A DNA stretch of 64,000 nt, taken from assembly GCF_000829415.1 (NCBI RefSeq), contig NZ_AP014637.1, positions 1,748,001 to 1,812,000 on the forward strand, given 5' to 3'. The position numbers and the translations under genes were made by a program. Positions 46,702 through 54,396 of the stretch are shown piece after piece. Position 1 is the stretch's first letter, and each line of letters begins with the position of its first letter. The notes below the pieces were generated by a model, which was given only the letters and a program-made list of their open reading frames with translations, did not search any database and had not been told where the DNA came from. Source of the DNA: Pseudomonas sp. StFLB209 (lineage in GTDB: Bacteria > Pseudomonadota > Gammaproteobacteria > Pseudomonadales > Pseudomonadaceae).

Positions 46702-47012
46702 CAGGTACTACTCCTCGTCAGTTCCGGCCCTGCCGGGCCTGTTGAATGAACATCACGGTATTGAAGGAGTGACCGAGGCTATAAAGCGACGTTCAGAGAA
46801 TTTCACCGGCAATATCCCCGCCGGTCGCGTTATAGCCATTGCGCAGCCTGGCCGACAAATAAATGCTAAGCAGCTCGGCATAGACAGGCTAAAATGCGCG
46901 CCCGGCTTATCCAGCCCGGCTCGCCAGGCCAGTGTGCGCCCTGCCACTGCGCTGACTTTCAACGCGCTCCCACAAGGTTCGCCATAAAGGTTCGCCCCAA
47001 AAGGTTCGGTTA
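46702..47012. other. Divergent katE-metN promoter region
   Basis: This 311-bp gap carries the katE promoter (a TATAAC hexamer on the minus strand at 46829-46834, preceded by GGC, could be an RpoS-type -10) and the metN leader. The leader ends with three spaced copies of AAGGTTCG(CC/G) starting at 46974, 46987 and 47001; the third serves as the metN Shine-Dalgarno. No SAM riboswitch-like structure or gene was recognised. Confidence 0.5.
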
Positions 47013-48020
47013 GTGATCGAGTTTCTTGACGTCCAGAAAACCTACCGCGTCGCCGGCAAGGACATCCCCGCCCTGCACCCCACCAGCCTGCGCATCGAAG
47101 CAGGCCAGGTCTACGGCCTGATCGGCCATTCCGGTGCAGGCAAAAGCACCTTGCTGCGCCTGATCAATCGCCTGGAAAATCCCACCGGCGGCCGTATTCT
47201 GGTCGACGGTGAAGACGTGACTGCACTGGACACCCACGATCTGCGGCGCTTTCGCCAGCAGGTCGGGATGATCTTCCAGCACTTCAACCTGCTGTCGTCC
47301 AAGACCGTGGCCGACAACGTCGGCATGCCGCTGAGCCTGGCCGGCACTATGTCCCGCGAGCAGATCGACCAGCGCGTTGCCGAGCTGCTGGAGCGGGTCG
47401 GCCTGAGCGCCCATGCGCAGAAATACCCGTCGCAGTTATCCGGTGGCCAGAAGCAGCGCGTTGGTATCGCCCGCGCCCTGGCAACCCGGCCCAAAATCCT
47501 GCTGTGTGACGAAGCCACCAGTGCCCTCGACCCACAGACCACCGCTCAGGTTCTGCAACTGCTGGCCGAGATCAATCGCGAGCTGAAACTGACCATCGTG
47601 CTGATCACCCACGAGATGGATGTGATCCGCCGGGTCTGTGACCAGGTCGCGGTGATGGACGCCGGGGTGATTGTCGAGCAGGGCAGGGTCGCCGACGTGT
47701 TCCTGCACCCGCAACATCCGACCACCCGGCGCTTCGTCCAGGAAGACGAGCAACTCGACGAGAACGAGCAGCGCGAAGACTTCGCCCATGTCCAGGGCCG
47801 CATCGTGCGCCTGACGTTTCAGGGTGAAGCCACCTACGCGCCACTGCTGGGCACCGTCGCCCGCGAAACCGGGGTCGACTACAGCATCCTGGCCGGGCGT
47901 ATCGACCGCATCAAGGATATCCCTTACGGCCAGTTGACCCTGGCCATCACCGGCGGCGACGTGGACGCCGCCTTCGCCCGCTTCAGCGCCGCTGATGTCC
48001 ATATGGAGGTCCTGCGCTGA
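47013..48020 (+). CDS. metN: Methionine ABC transporter ATPase
   Basis: A 335-residue protein. The ATPase domain has Walker A GHSGAGKS, signature [15 protein letters not shown], Walker [13 protein letters not shown] and H-loop ITHEMD. The C-terminal ~80-residue NIL/ACT-like domain ([34 protein letters not shown]) binds methionine and trans-inhibits transport in E. coli MetN. GTG start at 47013 with AAGG 8 bp upstream. It overlaps metI by one base. Confidence 0.94.
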   Translation: MIEFLDVQKTYRVAGKDIPALHPTSLRIEAGQVYGLIGHSGAGKSTLLRLINRLENPTGGRILVDGEDVTALDTHDLRRFRQQVGMIFQHFNLLSSKTVADNVGMPLSLAGTMSREQIDQRVAELLERVGLSAHAQKYPSQLSGGQKQRVGIARALATRPKILLCDEATSALDPQTTAQVLQLLAEINRELKLTIVLITHEMDVIRRVCDQVAVMDAGVIVEQGRVADVFLHPQHPTTRRFVQEDEQLDENEQREDFAHVQGRIVRLTFQGEATYAPLLGTVARETGVDYSILAGRIDRIKDIPYGQLTLAITGGDVDAAFARFSAADVHMEVLR

Positions 48021-48694
48021 TGGACGCTTTCCTTGAACTGTTTTCCAACGTCGACTGGTACGAGATCTGGGTCGCCAGCGGCGATACCCTGATCATGCTC
48101 GGCGTGTCCCTGGCCTTTACTGTGCTGTTCGGCCTGCCGCTGGGCGTGCTGATGTTTCTCACCTCGCCGCGCCAGTTGCTGGAGAACAAGCCGCTGTACG
48201 CCACGGTCGGGCTGATCGTGAACATGCTGCGCGCCTTGCCGTTCATCATCCTGCTGATCGTGATGATGCCGCTGACCCAGATCATCACCGGCACCTCGCT
48301 GGGGATCCTCGGCACCCTGCCGCCGCTGATCGCCGGGGCCACACCGTTCTTTGCCCGGCTGGTGGAAACCGCGCTGCGCGAGGTCGACAAAGGCATCATC
48401 GAAGCCACCCAGGCGATGGGCGCCACCACCCGCCAGATCATCCTCAACGCGCTGCTGCCCGAGGCCCGTCCCGGCATCATCGCGGCGATCACCGTCACCG
48501 CCATTGCCTTGGTGTCGTTCACCGCCATGGCCGGTGCAGTGGGCGCCGGCGGCCTCGGCGACCTGGCGATCCGCTATGGTTACCAGCGCTTCCAGAATGA
48601 TGTGATGTTTGTCACGGTGGTCTTGCTGCTGGTGCTGGTGCAGATCCTGCAAACCGTCGGCGACAGGCTGGTCGCGTTTTTTTCACACCGTTAA
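48020..48694 (+). CDS. metI: Methionine ABC transporter permease
   Basis: A 224-residue permease with five helices. The EAA loop (GIIEATQAMGATTRQIILNALLP) for contact with MetN is complete, followed by GIIAAITVTAIALVSFTAMAG. It translocates D/L-methionine. Its start overlaps the metN stop (TGATG). Confidence 0.94.
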   Translation: MDAFLELFSNVDWYEIWVASGDTLIMLGVSLAFTVLFGLPLGVLMFLTSPRQLLENKPLYATVGLIVNMLRALPFIILLIVMMPLTQIITGTSLGILGTLPPLIAGATPFFARLVETALREVDKGIIEATQAMGATTRQIILNALLPEARPGIIAAITVTAIALVSFTAMAGAVGAGGLGDLAIRYGYQRFQNDVMFVTVVLLLVLVQILQTVGDRLVAFFSHR

Positions 48695-48748
48695 TTGCAT
48701 CCGTTGGCTGTGGCCCGCCGGACGCGGGCCGTTAAAAGGAGTTGTTGC

Positions 48749-49522
48749 ATGAAAAAACTAGTCGTCGCATTCGCCGCCATGACCGCACTGTCGGCCCAGG
48801 CTGCCGAAACCCTGAGCATCGCCGCCACGGCCGTTCCGCAAGCCGAGTTGCTGGAGTTCGTCAAACCGACGCTGGCCAAAGAAGGCGTGGACCTGAAGAT
48901 CAAGGTGTTCACCGACTATATCCAGCCGAACGTGCAAGTCGCCGAGAAGCGTCTGGACGCCAACTTCTTCCAGCACCAGCCGTATCTGGATGAGTTCAAC
49001 AAGGGCAAGGGCACCAACCTGGTCAGCGTAGCCAAGATCCACGTTGAGCCGTTCGGTGCCTACTCCGAGAAGTTCAAGAAGCTTGAAGACCTGCCCAACG
49101 GCGCCACGGTAGCCCTGCCGAACGATGCCACCAACGAAGGTCGTGCCTTCCTGCTGCTGGCCAAGGCCGGTCTGATCACCCTGAAAGACCCGAGCAGCAT
49201 CCTGGCGACTCCGAAAGACGTGGCCACTAACCCGAAAAACCTGAAGTTCCGTGAGCTGGAAGCAGCAACCCTGCCTCGCGTGCTGACCCAGGTCGATCTG
49301 GCGCTGATCAACACCAACTACGCGCTGGGCGCCAAACTGGACCCGACCAAGGATGCGCTGGTGATCGAAGGCGCTGAATCGCCTTACGCCAACCTGCTGG
49401 TGGCACGTCCGGACAACAAGGACTCCCAGGCACTGCAGAAGCTGGCCGCTGCCCTGACCAGCCCTGAAGTGAAGGCATTCATCGCCGAGAAGTACAAAGG
49501 CGCTGTGGTTCCAGCGTTCTGA
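48749..49522 (+). CDS. metQ: Methionine-binding periplasmic protein
   Basis: A 257-residue NLPA-family binding protein. The signal peptide MKKLVVAFAAMTALSAQAA has no lipobox cysteine, so the protein should be soluble in the periplasm, unlike the lipoprotein MetQ of E. coli. Ligand-site segments DANFFQHQPYLDEFNK, IALPNDATNEGRA-type VALPNDATNEGRA, and ALINTNYALGA are typical. AAAAGGAGTTGTTGC precedes the ATG. It is third in metNIQ, 54 bp after metI. Confidence 0.94.
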   Translation: MKKLVVAFAAMTALSAQAAETLSIAATAVPQAELLEFVKPTLAKEGVDLKIKVFTDYIQPNVQVAEKRLDANFFQHQPYLDEFNKGKGTNLVSVAKIHVEPFGAYSEKFKKLEDLPNGATVALPNDATNEGRAFLLLAKAGLITLKDPSSILATPKDVATNPKNLKFRELEAATLPRVLTQVDLALINTNYALGAKLDPTKDALVIEGAESPYANLLVARPDNKDSQALQKLAAALTSPEVKAFIAEKYKGAVVPAF

Positions 49523-49540
49523 TAAACGCCTCATACCCCG

Positions 49541-49589
49541 GTAGGAGCTGCTTTAGCAGCGAAAGCTTCGCCGCTAAAGCGGCTCCTAC
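49541..49589. repeat. Inverted REP pair (compact)
   Basis: GTAGGAGCTGCTTTAGCAGC and TTCGCCGCTAAAGCGGCTCC directly abut around GAAAGC, 18 bp after the metQ stop, between convergent metQ and senC. Confidence 0.9.
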
Positions 49590-49641
49590 GATGTCGGTGT
49601 TTGCTGCACGACAGCACGGTGCCAAAGCGGCGGGCTATCTC

Positions 49642-50271
49642 CTACGGTTTGAGCAGCACCGGCAGTTGCTCACTCAGCTTCTTGACATTCAGCGGGGCAC
49701 GGATAAAGCCGCGCTGGCGGCCATCCGGGCCGAGCAGGGCGAGGTTGCCGCTGTGGTCGACGGTGTAGCCCGGTTTACTGGTGTCAGCCGGGATGAACGG
49801 AATACTCATGGCGCTGGACAGGGTCTTGAGGTCCGCCACCGAGGCGCGCAGGCCGATAAAGCTCTTGTCGAAATACTCCAGGTACTGCCTGAGTTGCTCA
49901 GGGGTATCACGCTCGGGGTCGACACTGACCAACACTACGCGCAGGCGGCCAGCCTGCTCTTCGGTCAAGCCGGCCTTGATCTGGCGCAGTTGCGCCAGCG
50001 TGGCGGGGCAGATATCCGGGCAATAGGTGTAGCCAAAAAACACCAGGGTCCACTTGTCTTTAAGCTGGTCGATCGACACCGGCTCGCCGTGCTGGTCAGT
50101 CATTTTCAGCGCCGGCACCGGGCGGCTTTGCGGCAACATGATGATCCCGGCGTCAACCAGTGCCGCCTGATCGGCACCCCCATGACCGGACAGCACGCGC
50201 TGTACGATCAGGCCGAGAATCACGGCCACGATGGCAACAGAGATGAAGACGGTTTTCTGGGTTCGGGTCAT
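49642..50271 (-). CDS. senC: SCO1/SenC copper chaperone for cytochrome c oxidase
   Basis: A 209-residue membrane-anchored periplasmic protein. One N-terminal helix (TVFISVAIVAVILGLIVQRV) is followed by a thioredoxin-like domain with the copper ligands C84 and C88 (YTYCPDICPATL) and a histidine in YTVDHSGNLAL. Sco proteins deliver or reduce copper at the CuA site of subunit II. The ATG at 50271 is chosen; an upstream in-frame start adds 16 non-conserved residues. It ends the cox cluster. The heme O synthase gene that normally separates it from ctaA is missing. Confidence 0.92.
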   Translation of the reverse strand: MTRTQKTVFISVAIVAVILGLIVQRVLSGHGGADQAALVDAGIIMLPQSRPVPALKMTDQHGEPVSIDQLKDKWTLVFFGYTYCPDICPATLAQLRQIKAGLTEEQAGRLRVVLVSVDPERDTPEQLRQYLEYFDKSFIGLRASVADLKTLSSAMSIPFIPADTSKPGYTVDHSGNLALLGPDGRQRGFIRAPLNVKKLSEQLPVLLKP

Positions 50272-50373
50272 GGTCGATGGTCCATTGATTGCACTGTCCG
50301 GCCTGCCCGAAGCATGCACAGCAGGACGAAAACGCCAAGCCTAGACCCATGCGCCGCTCAGGCACAACCTTCA

Positions 50374-51351
50374 TCAGTCACCAGCGGCCTGCCACAGACG
50401 GTAGTTGACCAGCGTCAGCCACAGCATCAGTAATGCGCCGCCGGCGCTGTGGGCCAGGGCCAGCCACACCGGAAATTGCAGCAGCACATTGCCCATACCG
50501 AGTCCCAGTTGCGCCAGCAACAGCAGCAGCAACACCGCCCCCAGCCCGCTCAACCCCGCCCGCACAAGCCGCCAGGCCAGGCCCAGCACTACCAGGCCAA
50601 GCAACAGCGCGCCCAATCGATGAGCGAGATGAATCGCAGTACGAGCCTCACCGTCCAGCATACCGCCCAGATAGTTCGGCCCCACTGGCAGGCTGAGGTC
50701 AAAGCCTGCGGCAAAGTCGTTTGGCGGCCACCATTGGCCCTGACAGGTCGGCAGGTCGGGGCAGACGTGGGCGGCATAATGAGTGCTGACCCAGCCGCCA
50801 AGACCTATCTGCAGCACCGCCAGCATCAGCGCCAACAGTGCCAGGCCGCGCAGTAAAACGCTGCTCCGGATAACCGGCGCAGCGACGCCGCTCAACCGCA
50901 GGGTCAGCACCAACAGCAGGCCCAGAATCGCCACGGCGCCGAGCAAATGCAGGGTCACCACTGGCGGCCACAGCCTGAGGGTGACGGTCCACATACCCAG
51001 CAACGCCTGGGCAATCACCAGCCCCAGCAATAGCAGCGGCAAACGCAAGCCTTGCCCACGCGCCCACGCCTGGAGCATCAGCAGGCCGATGCTCAGGCCG
51101 AGCAGGGCGGCGCCGTAGCGATGGATCATTTCGTACCAGCCTTTATCGGCCTCCAGTACGGCCTGAGGGAAACGGCTTTGCGCCAGTGCCTGCTGCAGCG
51201 CCCCGGACGGCACCGTGGCAAATCCATAACAACCCGGCCAGTCCGGGCAGCCAAGCCCGGCATGAGTCAAGCGGGTCCAGGCGCCCAGCAACAACACCAG
51301 CAGGGCCAGTAACGTCGCAAACAGCGCCAGGTGAAATCCGCGGTCAGCCAT
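50374..51351 (-). CDS. ctaA: Heme A synthase (CtaA/COX15)
   Basis: A 325-residue membrane protein with eight helices. The four-helix-bundle repeats contain the conserved histidines of heme sites in YEMIHRYGAALLG, VVTLHLLGAVAIL, AIHLAHRLGALLLG and LALAHSAGGALL. Cysteine pairs CPDWPGC and CPDLPTC lie in the extracytoplasmic loops. It hydroxylates heme O to heme A for the aa3 oxidase. GGAGG lies 7 bp before the ATG. It follows the CX3C gene by 12 bp in the cox operon. Confidence 0.93.
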   Translation of the reverse strand: MADRGFHLALFATLLALLVLLLGAWTRLTHAGLGCPDWPGCYGFATVPSGALQQALAQSRFPQAVLEADKGWYEMIHRYGAALLGLSIGLLMLQAWARGQGLRLPLLLLGLVIAQALLGMWTVTLRLWPPVVTLHLLGAVAILGLLLVLTLRLSGVAAPVIRSSVLLRGLALLALMLAVLQIGLGGWVSTHYAAHVCPDLPTCQGQWWPPNDFAAGFDLSLPVGPNYLGGMLDGEARTAIHLAHRLGALLLGLVVLGLAWRLVRAGLSGLGAVLLLLLLAQLGLGMGNVLLQFPVWLALAHSAGGALLMLWLTLVNYRLWQAAGD

Positions 51352-51363
51352 GACAGCCTCCAG

Positions 51364-51897
51364 TCAGCCGATATTCGACAGTTTCAGCAGGTGCCGCAGG
51401 TCGCGCAGAACATCCTGGCCACGCACCCCGGCGTCGTAGCGCAGCACCAGATTGCCGTGGGGGTCGACAATCCAGAGGCGAGGCCGCCCGTCAGACGGAG
51501 CCAGCGCGCGATACCGCTGTAGGTTCAAGGGCAAAAGACGTAGCTGCGGGTAATCCTCAAACCCCTCTGCGGGTCCGGCGCCCATGGCCAGCGCATGGCT
51601 GGCGCGTCCGGCCTCGCGGCCCAGCCCGGTATGGATCTGCCGGGCCAGGTAAACCAGTTGCCGACAATCCTCTGCACATGCGCCAGGAGTGGTGACCAGC
51701 AGTTGCCAGCGCGTCTCAGAGGCCTGCACGCCCAGATCGGCACGCAACTGGCCAGTGCCGAGCAATTGCCCGTGGTAGGTACGACTGTCCGGCAGCCAGA
51801 ACTGCCAACGATACATGCCAGCGGCAAGCAGCATCGGCAGCAGGAAGCCAGCCAGCAGCAACAGCAACTGCCAGCGTCCCGACTGACGGGCGTTCAT
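51364..51897 (-). CDS. Cox-cluster membrane protein with CX3C motif (PA0111-like)
   Basis: A 177-residue protein. One N-terminal membrane helix (WQLLLLLAGFLLPMLLAAGM) is followed by a soluble, apparently periplasmic domain with TRWQLLVTTPGACAEDCRQL and LWIVDPHGNLVLRYDAG. The CAEDC motif and the PHGNLVLRY strand resemble the copper-binding CX3C and C-terminal strand of Sco proteins, so it may be a divergent thioredoxin-fold assembly factor. I know no demonstrated function. Its ATG overlaps the surf1 stop by 4 bp. Confidence 0.78.
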   Translation of the reverse strand: MNARQSGRWQLLLLLAGFLLPMLLAAGMYRWQFWLPDSRTYHGQLLGTGQLRADLGVQASETRWQLLVTTPGACAEDCRQLVYLARQIHTGLGREAGRASHALAMGAGPAEGFEDYPQLRLLPLNLQRYRALAPSDGRPRLWIVDPHGNLVLRYDAGVRGQDVLRDLRHLLKLSNIG

Positions 51898-52604
51898 GAT
51901 CGCCTCCGGGCGGCAACCGTGCAGCACAGGTACAGGTACAAACCGACCAGCGCAGCGGCCAGGCTGAACCACTGCACGGCATAGCCGCGGTGGCTGGCCG
52001 GCGCCTGATTGACCACAGGCCAGTCGGCCCGATACGCCGCCATGCCCGGCAGCAGGCGCAGCTCATGGGGGTAGCCGGCGCGGCCCAGTTCATTCCATAG
52101 CCGCTGCCCGTCGACCTGCGTCACCAGCCGTGGCCAGTCTGCGTTCAGCGCATCGGCCTGCAATTGAAAGCCCCGCCCCAGCGGCACATAGACCCAGGCC
52201 TGCAGACTCAGTGGCATTGGCGGGGTGCTGTAGGCCGGTGCGATGCGTCGATCCGGCCAGGGCAGCCAGCCACGATTGAGCAATACCCACAGGCCACTGC
52301 CCTCGTCCAGAAATGGCTGAAGCAACTCCACGCCGGCCCGGCCATCGCGACTGCTGTTGTCCAGCAACAGGCTGTGCCCGGCATCGAACCGACCGTGCAG
52401 CGCTACCCGGCGCCAGGCGGGGTCGGTTGCCTGCATCACCGCCTGCAACGGCGCGGGTGGCATGCCTTGGTGGCGTTGGTGAGCCGCCAGCAAGCCAGTC
52501 TTTTGCTCGGCACGCTGCAGTTGCCAAAGCCCCAGGCCAATCAGCAACGGCAGCAGCAGCATCAACGCCAGGGTGGGCAGTGGCTGCGCAACGAAGCGCC
52601 TCAT
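51894..52604 (-). CDS. SURF1-family oxidase assembly protein
   Basis: A 236-residue protein with two membrane helices, N-terminal (LPTLALMLLLPLLIGLGLWQLQRA) and C-terminal (YAVQWFSLAAALVGLYLYLC), enclosing a periplasmic domain with LHGRFDAGHSLLLDN, VLLNRGWLPWP and PHELRLLP. This is the Surf1/Shy1 layout. Surf1 assists heme a insertion into subunit I. It is in the same operon as the CX3C protein and ctaA and is divergent from the DUF2909 gene. Confidence 0.9.
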   Translation of the reverse strand: MRRFVAQPLPTLALMLLLPLLIGLGLWQLQRAEQKTGLLAAHQRHQGMPPAPLQAVMQATDPAWRRVALHGRFDAGHSLLLDNSSRDGRAGVELLQPFLDEGSGLWVLLNRGWLPWPDRRIAPAYSTPPMPLSLQAWVYVPLGRGFQLQADALNADWPRLVTQVDGQRLWNELGRAGYPHELRLLPGMAAYRADWPVVNQAPASHRGYAVQWFSLAAALVGLYLYLCCTVAARRRS

Positions 52605-52672
52605 CCGCTACCCCCATGGAGCCGCGGACCGGCTCCTATACTCCATTGCATGTGATTGCTCCTGGAGTGGTG

Positions 52673-52867
52673 ATGCTCAAAGTTGCGATTGTCGTGTCAC
52701 TGGCCGCGATGCTGGTCAGCCTGTTCAGCGGCCTGGTGTTTCTGACCCGCGACCAACAACCCTCGACCCGCCTGCTCAGCGCCCTGACCCTGCGGGTAAT
52801 ACTCGCGGTACTGAGCGTGGCGCTGATCACCTGGGGCTTTTATAGCGGCCAGATCGGCACCGGCTAA
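52673..52867 (+). CDS. DUF2909 twin-helix membrane protein
   Basis: A 64-residue protein with two membrane helices (AIVVSLAAMLVSLFSGLVFL and LRVILAVLSVALITWGFYSG) joined by a short basic loop TRDQQPSTR. CTGGAGTGGTG precedes the ATG. It is a regular member of the Pseudomonas cox cluster, on the strand opposite to the cox genes, and is probably an assembly or accessory protein. Similar to the HIG1-type twin-helix proteins in plan only. Confidence 0.85.
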   Translation: MLKVAIVVSLAAMLVSLFSGLVFLTRDQQPSTRLLSALTLRVILAVLSVALITWGFYSGQIGTG

Positions 52868-52916
52868 CGACTGACCGTGCAGGAACAGCAGGCGGCGCTC
52901 GGCGTTGGCCGCCAAG

Positions 52917-52941
52917 GCTTCGCCGCTAAAGCTGCTCCTAC
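52917..52941. repeat. Single REP unit overlapping the coxC stop
   Basis: GCTTCGCCGCTAAAGCTGCT then CCTAC; the coxC stop codon (52938-52940) lies inside it. Confidence 0.85.
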
Positions 52942-53825
52942 AGGACGTAGACGAAGACAAACAGACCGATCCACACCACATCCACAAAATGCCAGTACCA
53001 ACTGGCCGCCTCGAAGCCGAACTGGCGCTGGCTGTCGAAGTGCCCGCGCACAATGCGCAGCAGCATCACCAGCAGAATCAGGGTGCCAATGGTCACGTGG
53101 GCACCATGAAAGCCGGTAAGCAGAAAGAACGTCGCGCCGTAGATACCCGAGCCTAGGGTCAGGCCCAGCTCATGGTAGGCATGCAGGTACTCCAGCGCCT
53201 GGAACAACAGAAAAGCGCCGCCCAGCATCAGGGTTGCCGCCAGCCAGAGCTTCAGAGGCCGCCGGGCATCGCGTTTAAGGGCGTGATGCGCCAGGGTCAG
53301 GGTCACGCTGGAACTGACCAGCAGCACGGTATTGAGCAGCGGCAATTGCCACGGGTTAATGACCCCCGCAGGCGCCGGGTAGCGTTTCGGGTCGGGGGTG
53401 TCGAGCATCGGCCACTGGTAATGGAAATTGGGCCAGAGCATGTTGGAAATGCCATTGGTCCCTTCGCCCCCCAGCCATGGGCCGGACCAGTAGCGGATAT
53501 AAAACAGCATGCCGAAGAAGGCGGCGAAGAACATCACCTCGGAAAAGATGAACCAGCCCATACCCCAGCGAAACGACCGGTCCAGCTGAGCGCTATACAG
53601 GCCGGCGCGGCTTTCGCGCACGACCGCGCCGAACCAGCCGTACATCATCCAGCCGATCAGCAGTGCGCCAACCAGCAAGATCCACGGCCCAGGGCTGTCG
53701 GGCTGGCCGGCCTTGTGGTCGTTGATCCAGCTACCCAGGCCGTACATGCTGATCAGCAGCGCCAGCGTGGCAATGATCGGCCACTTGCTCTGGGGCGGGA
53801 CGTAGTAATGCTGTGGGTCGCTCAT
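52938..53825 (-). CDS. coxC: Cytochrome c oxidase subunit III
   Basis: A 295-residue membrane protein with seven helices. Conserved segments include the subunit III motif RWGMGWFIFSEVMFFAAFF with its carboxylate, ALEYLHAYHEL, TGFHGAHVTIGTL and WYWHFVDVVWIGLFVFVYV at the C-terminus. It supports proton uptake and stability of the aa3 oxidase. Start ATG at 53825 (MSDPQHYYVPPQSKWP). It follows ctaG by 13 bp. Confidence 0.94.
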   Translation of the reverse strand: MSDPQHYYVPPQSKWPIIATLALLISMYGLGSWINDHKAGQPDSPGPWILLVGALLIGWMMYGWFGAVVRESRAGLYSAQLDRSFRWGMGWFIFSEVMFFAAFFGMLFYIRYWSGPWLGGEGTNGISNMLWPNFHYQWPMLDTPDPKRYPAPAGVINPWQLPLLNTVLLVSSSVTLTLAHHALKRDARRPLKLWLAATLMLGGAFLLFQALEYLHAYHELGLTLGSGIYGATFFLLTGFHGAHVTIGTLILLVMLLRIVRGHFDSQRQFGFEAASWYWHFVDVVWIGLFVFVYVL

Positions 53826-53838
53826 CAGTGTCTCCCGT

Positions 53839-54396
53839 TCAGCCGCCATCCTTGCCGACATGCGCCACCGGCGGCTGGCGGGCGGTGATGTCGAACAGCG
53901 TGTAGGCCAGGGTCAACTGCTGCACCTCGCCGGGCAGGTCACGGTCGATGATGAAGCGCACCGGCATTTCGATGCGCTCACCCGGCTGCAACACCTGCTG
54001 GGTAAAACAAAAGCACTCGGTCTTGTGAAACCAGGCCGCCGCCCGCCCCGGTGCCACGCTGGGCACTGCCTGGGCGGTCATGGGCCTGCTGTCGGGGTTG
54101 CTGGCGACGAAGATCATTTCGTTGACCGCGCCCGGATGAACGCGCAACTCACTGGCTTTGGGATAAAACGCCCAGTTCATCCCCGCCGCATTGCTGGAAA
54201 CGAACAGCACCCGTACCAGACGCTGGTCATCGACCACTTGCTCGCCACGATACGGGCCGCCGGTCTTGCCATTGAGGCCGAAGGCCTGGCACATCAATTC
54301 GTAAAACGGCACCAGGGCAAAACCAAAGCCGAACATGACCACCACCAGCACCAGCAGGCGGCGCACCAGACGACGCGAAGAGCGGACAGTGTTCAC
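53839..54396 (-). CDS. ctaG: Cytochrome c oxidase assembly protein (CtaG/Cox11, CuB insertion)
   Basis: A 185-residue protein with one N-terminal helix (LLVLVVVMFGFGFALVPFYELMC) and a periplasmic immunoglobulin-like domain carrying the copper motif CFCFTQQVL and the DRDLPGEVQQLTLAYTLFD C-terminal signature. It delivers copper to the CuB centre of subunit I. The start is GTG at 54396, overlapping the coxA stop (GTGA). Confidence 0.92.
   Translation of the reverse strand: MNTVRSSRRLVRRLLVLVVVMFGFGFALVPFYELMCQAFGLNGKTGGPYRGEQVVDDQRLVRVLFVSSNAAGMNWAFYPKASELRVHPGAVNEMIFVASNPDSRPMTAQAVPSVAPGRAAAWFHKTECFCFTQQVLQPGERIEMPVRFIIDRDLPGEVQQLTLAYTLFDITARQPPVAHVGKDGG

Noticed and set aside
45235..46749. 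504-codon open frame on the plus strand
   Set aside because: Antisense to katE; no family features.
50153..50374. 73-codon cysteine-rich minus-strand frame between ctaA and senC as a ctaB remnant
   Set aside because: Its translation shows no prenyltransferase motifs and it runs out of frame into senC.
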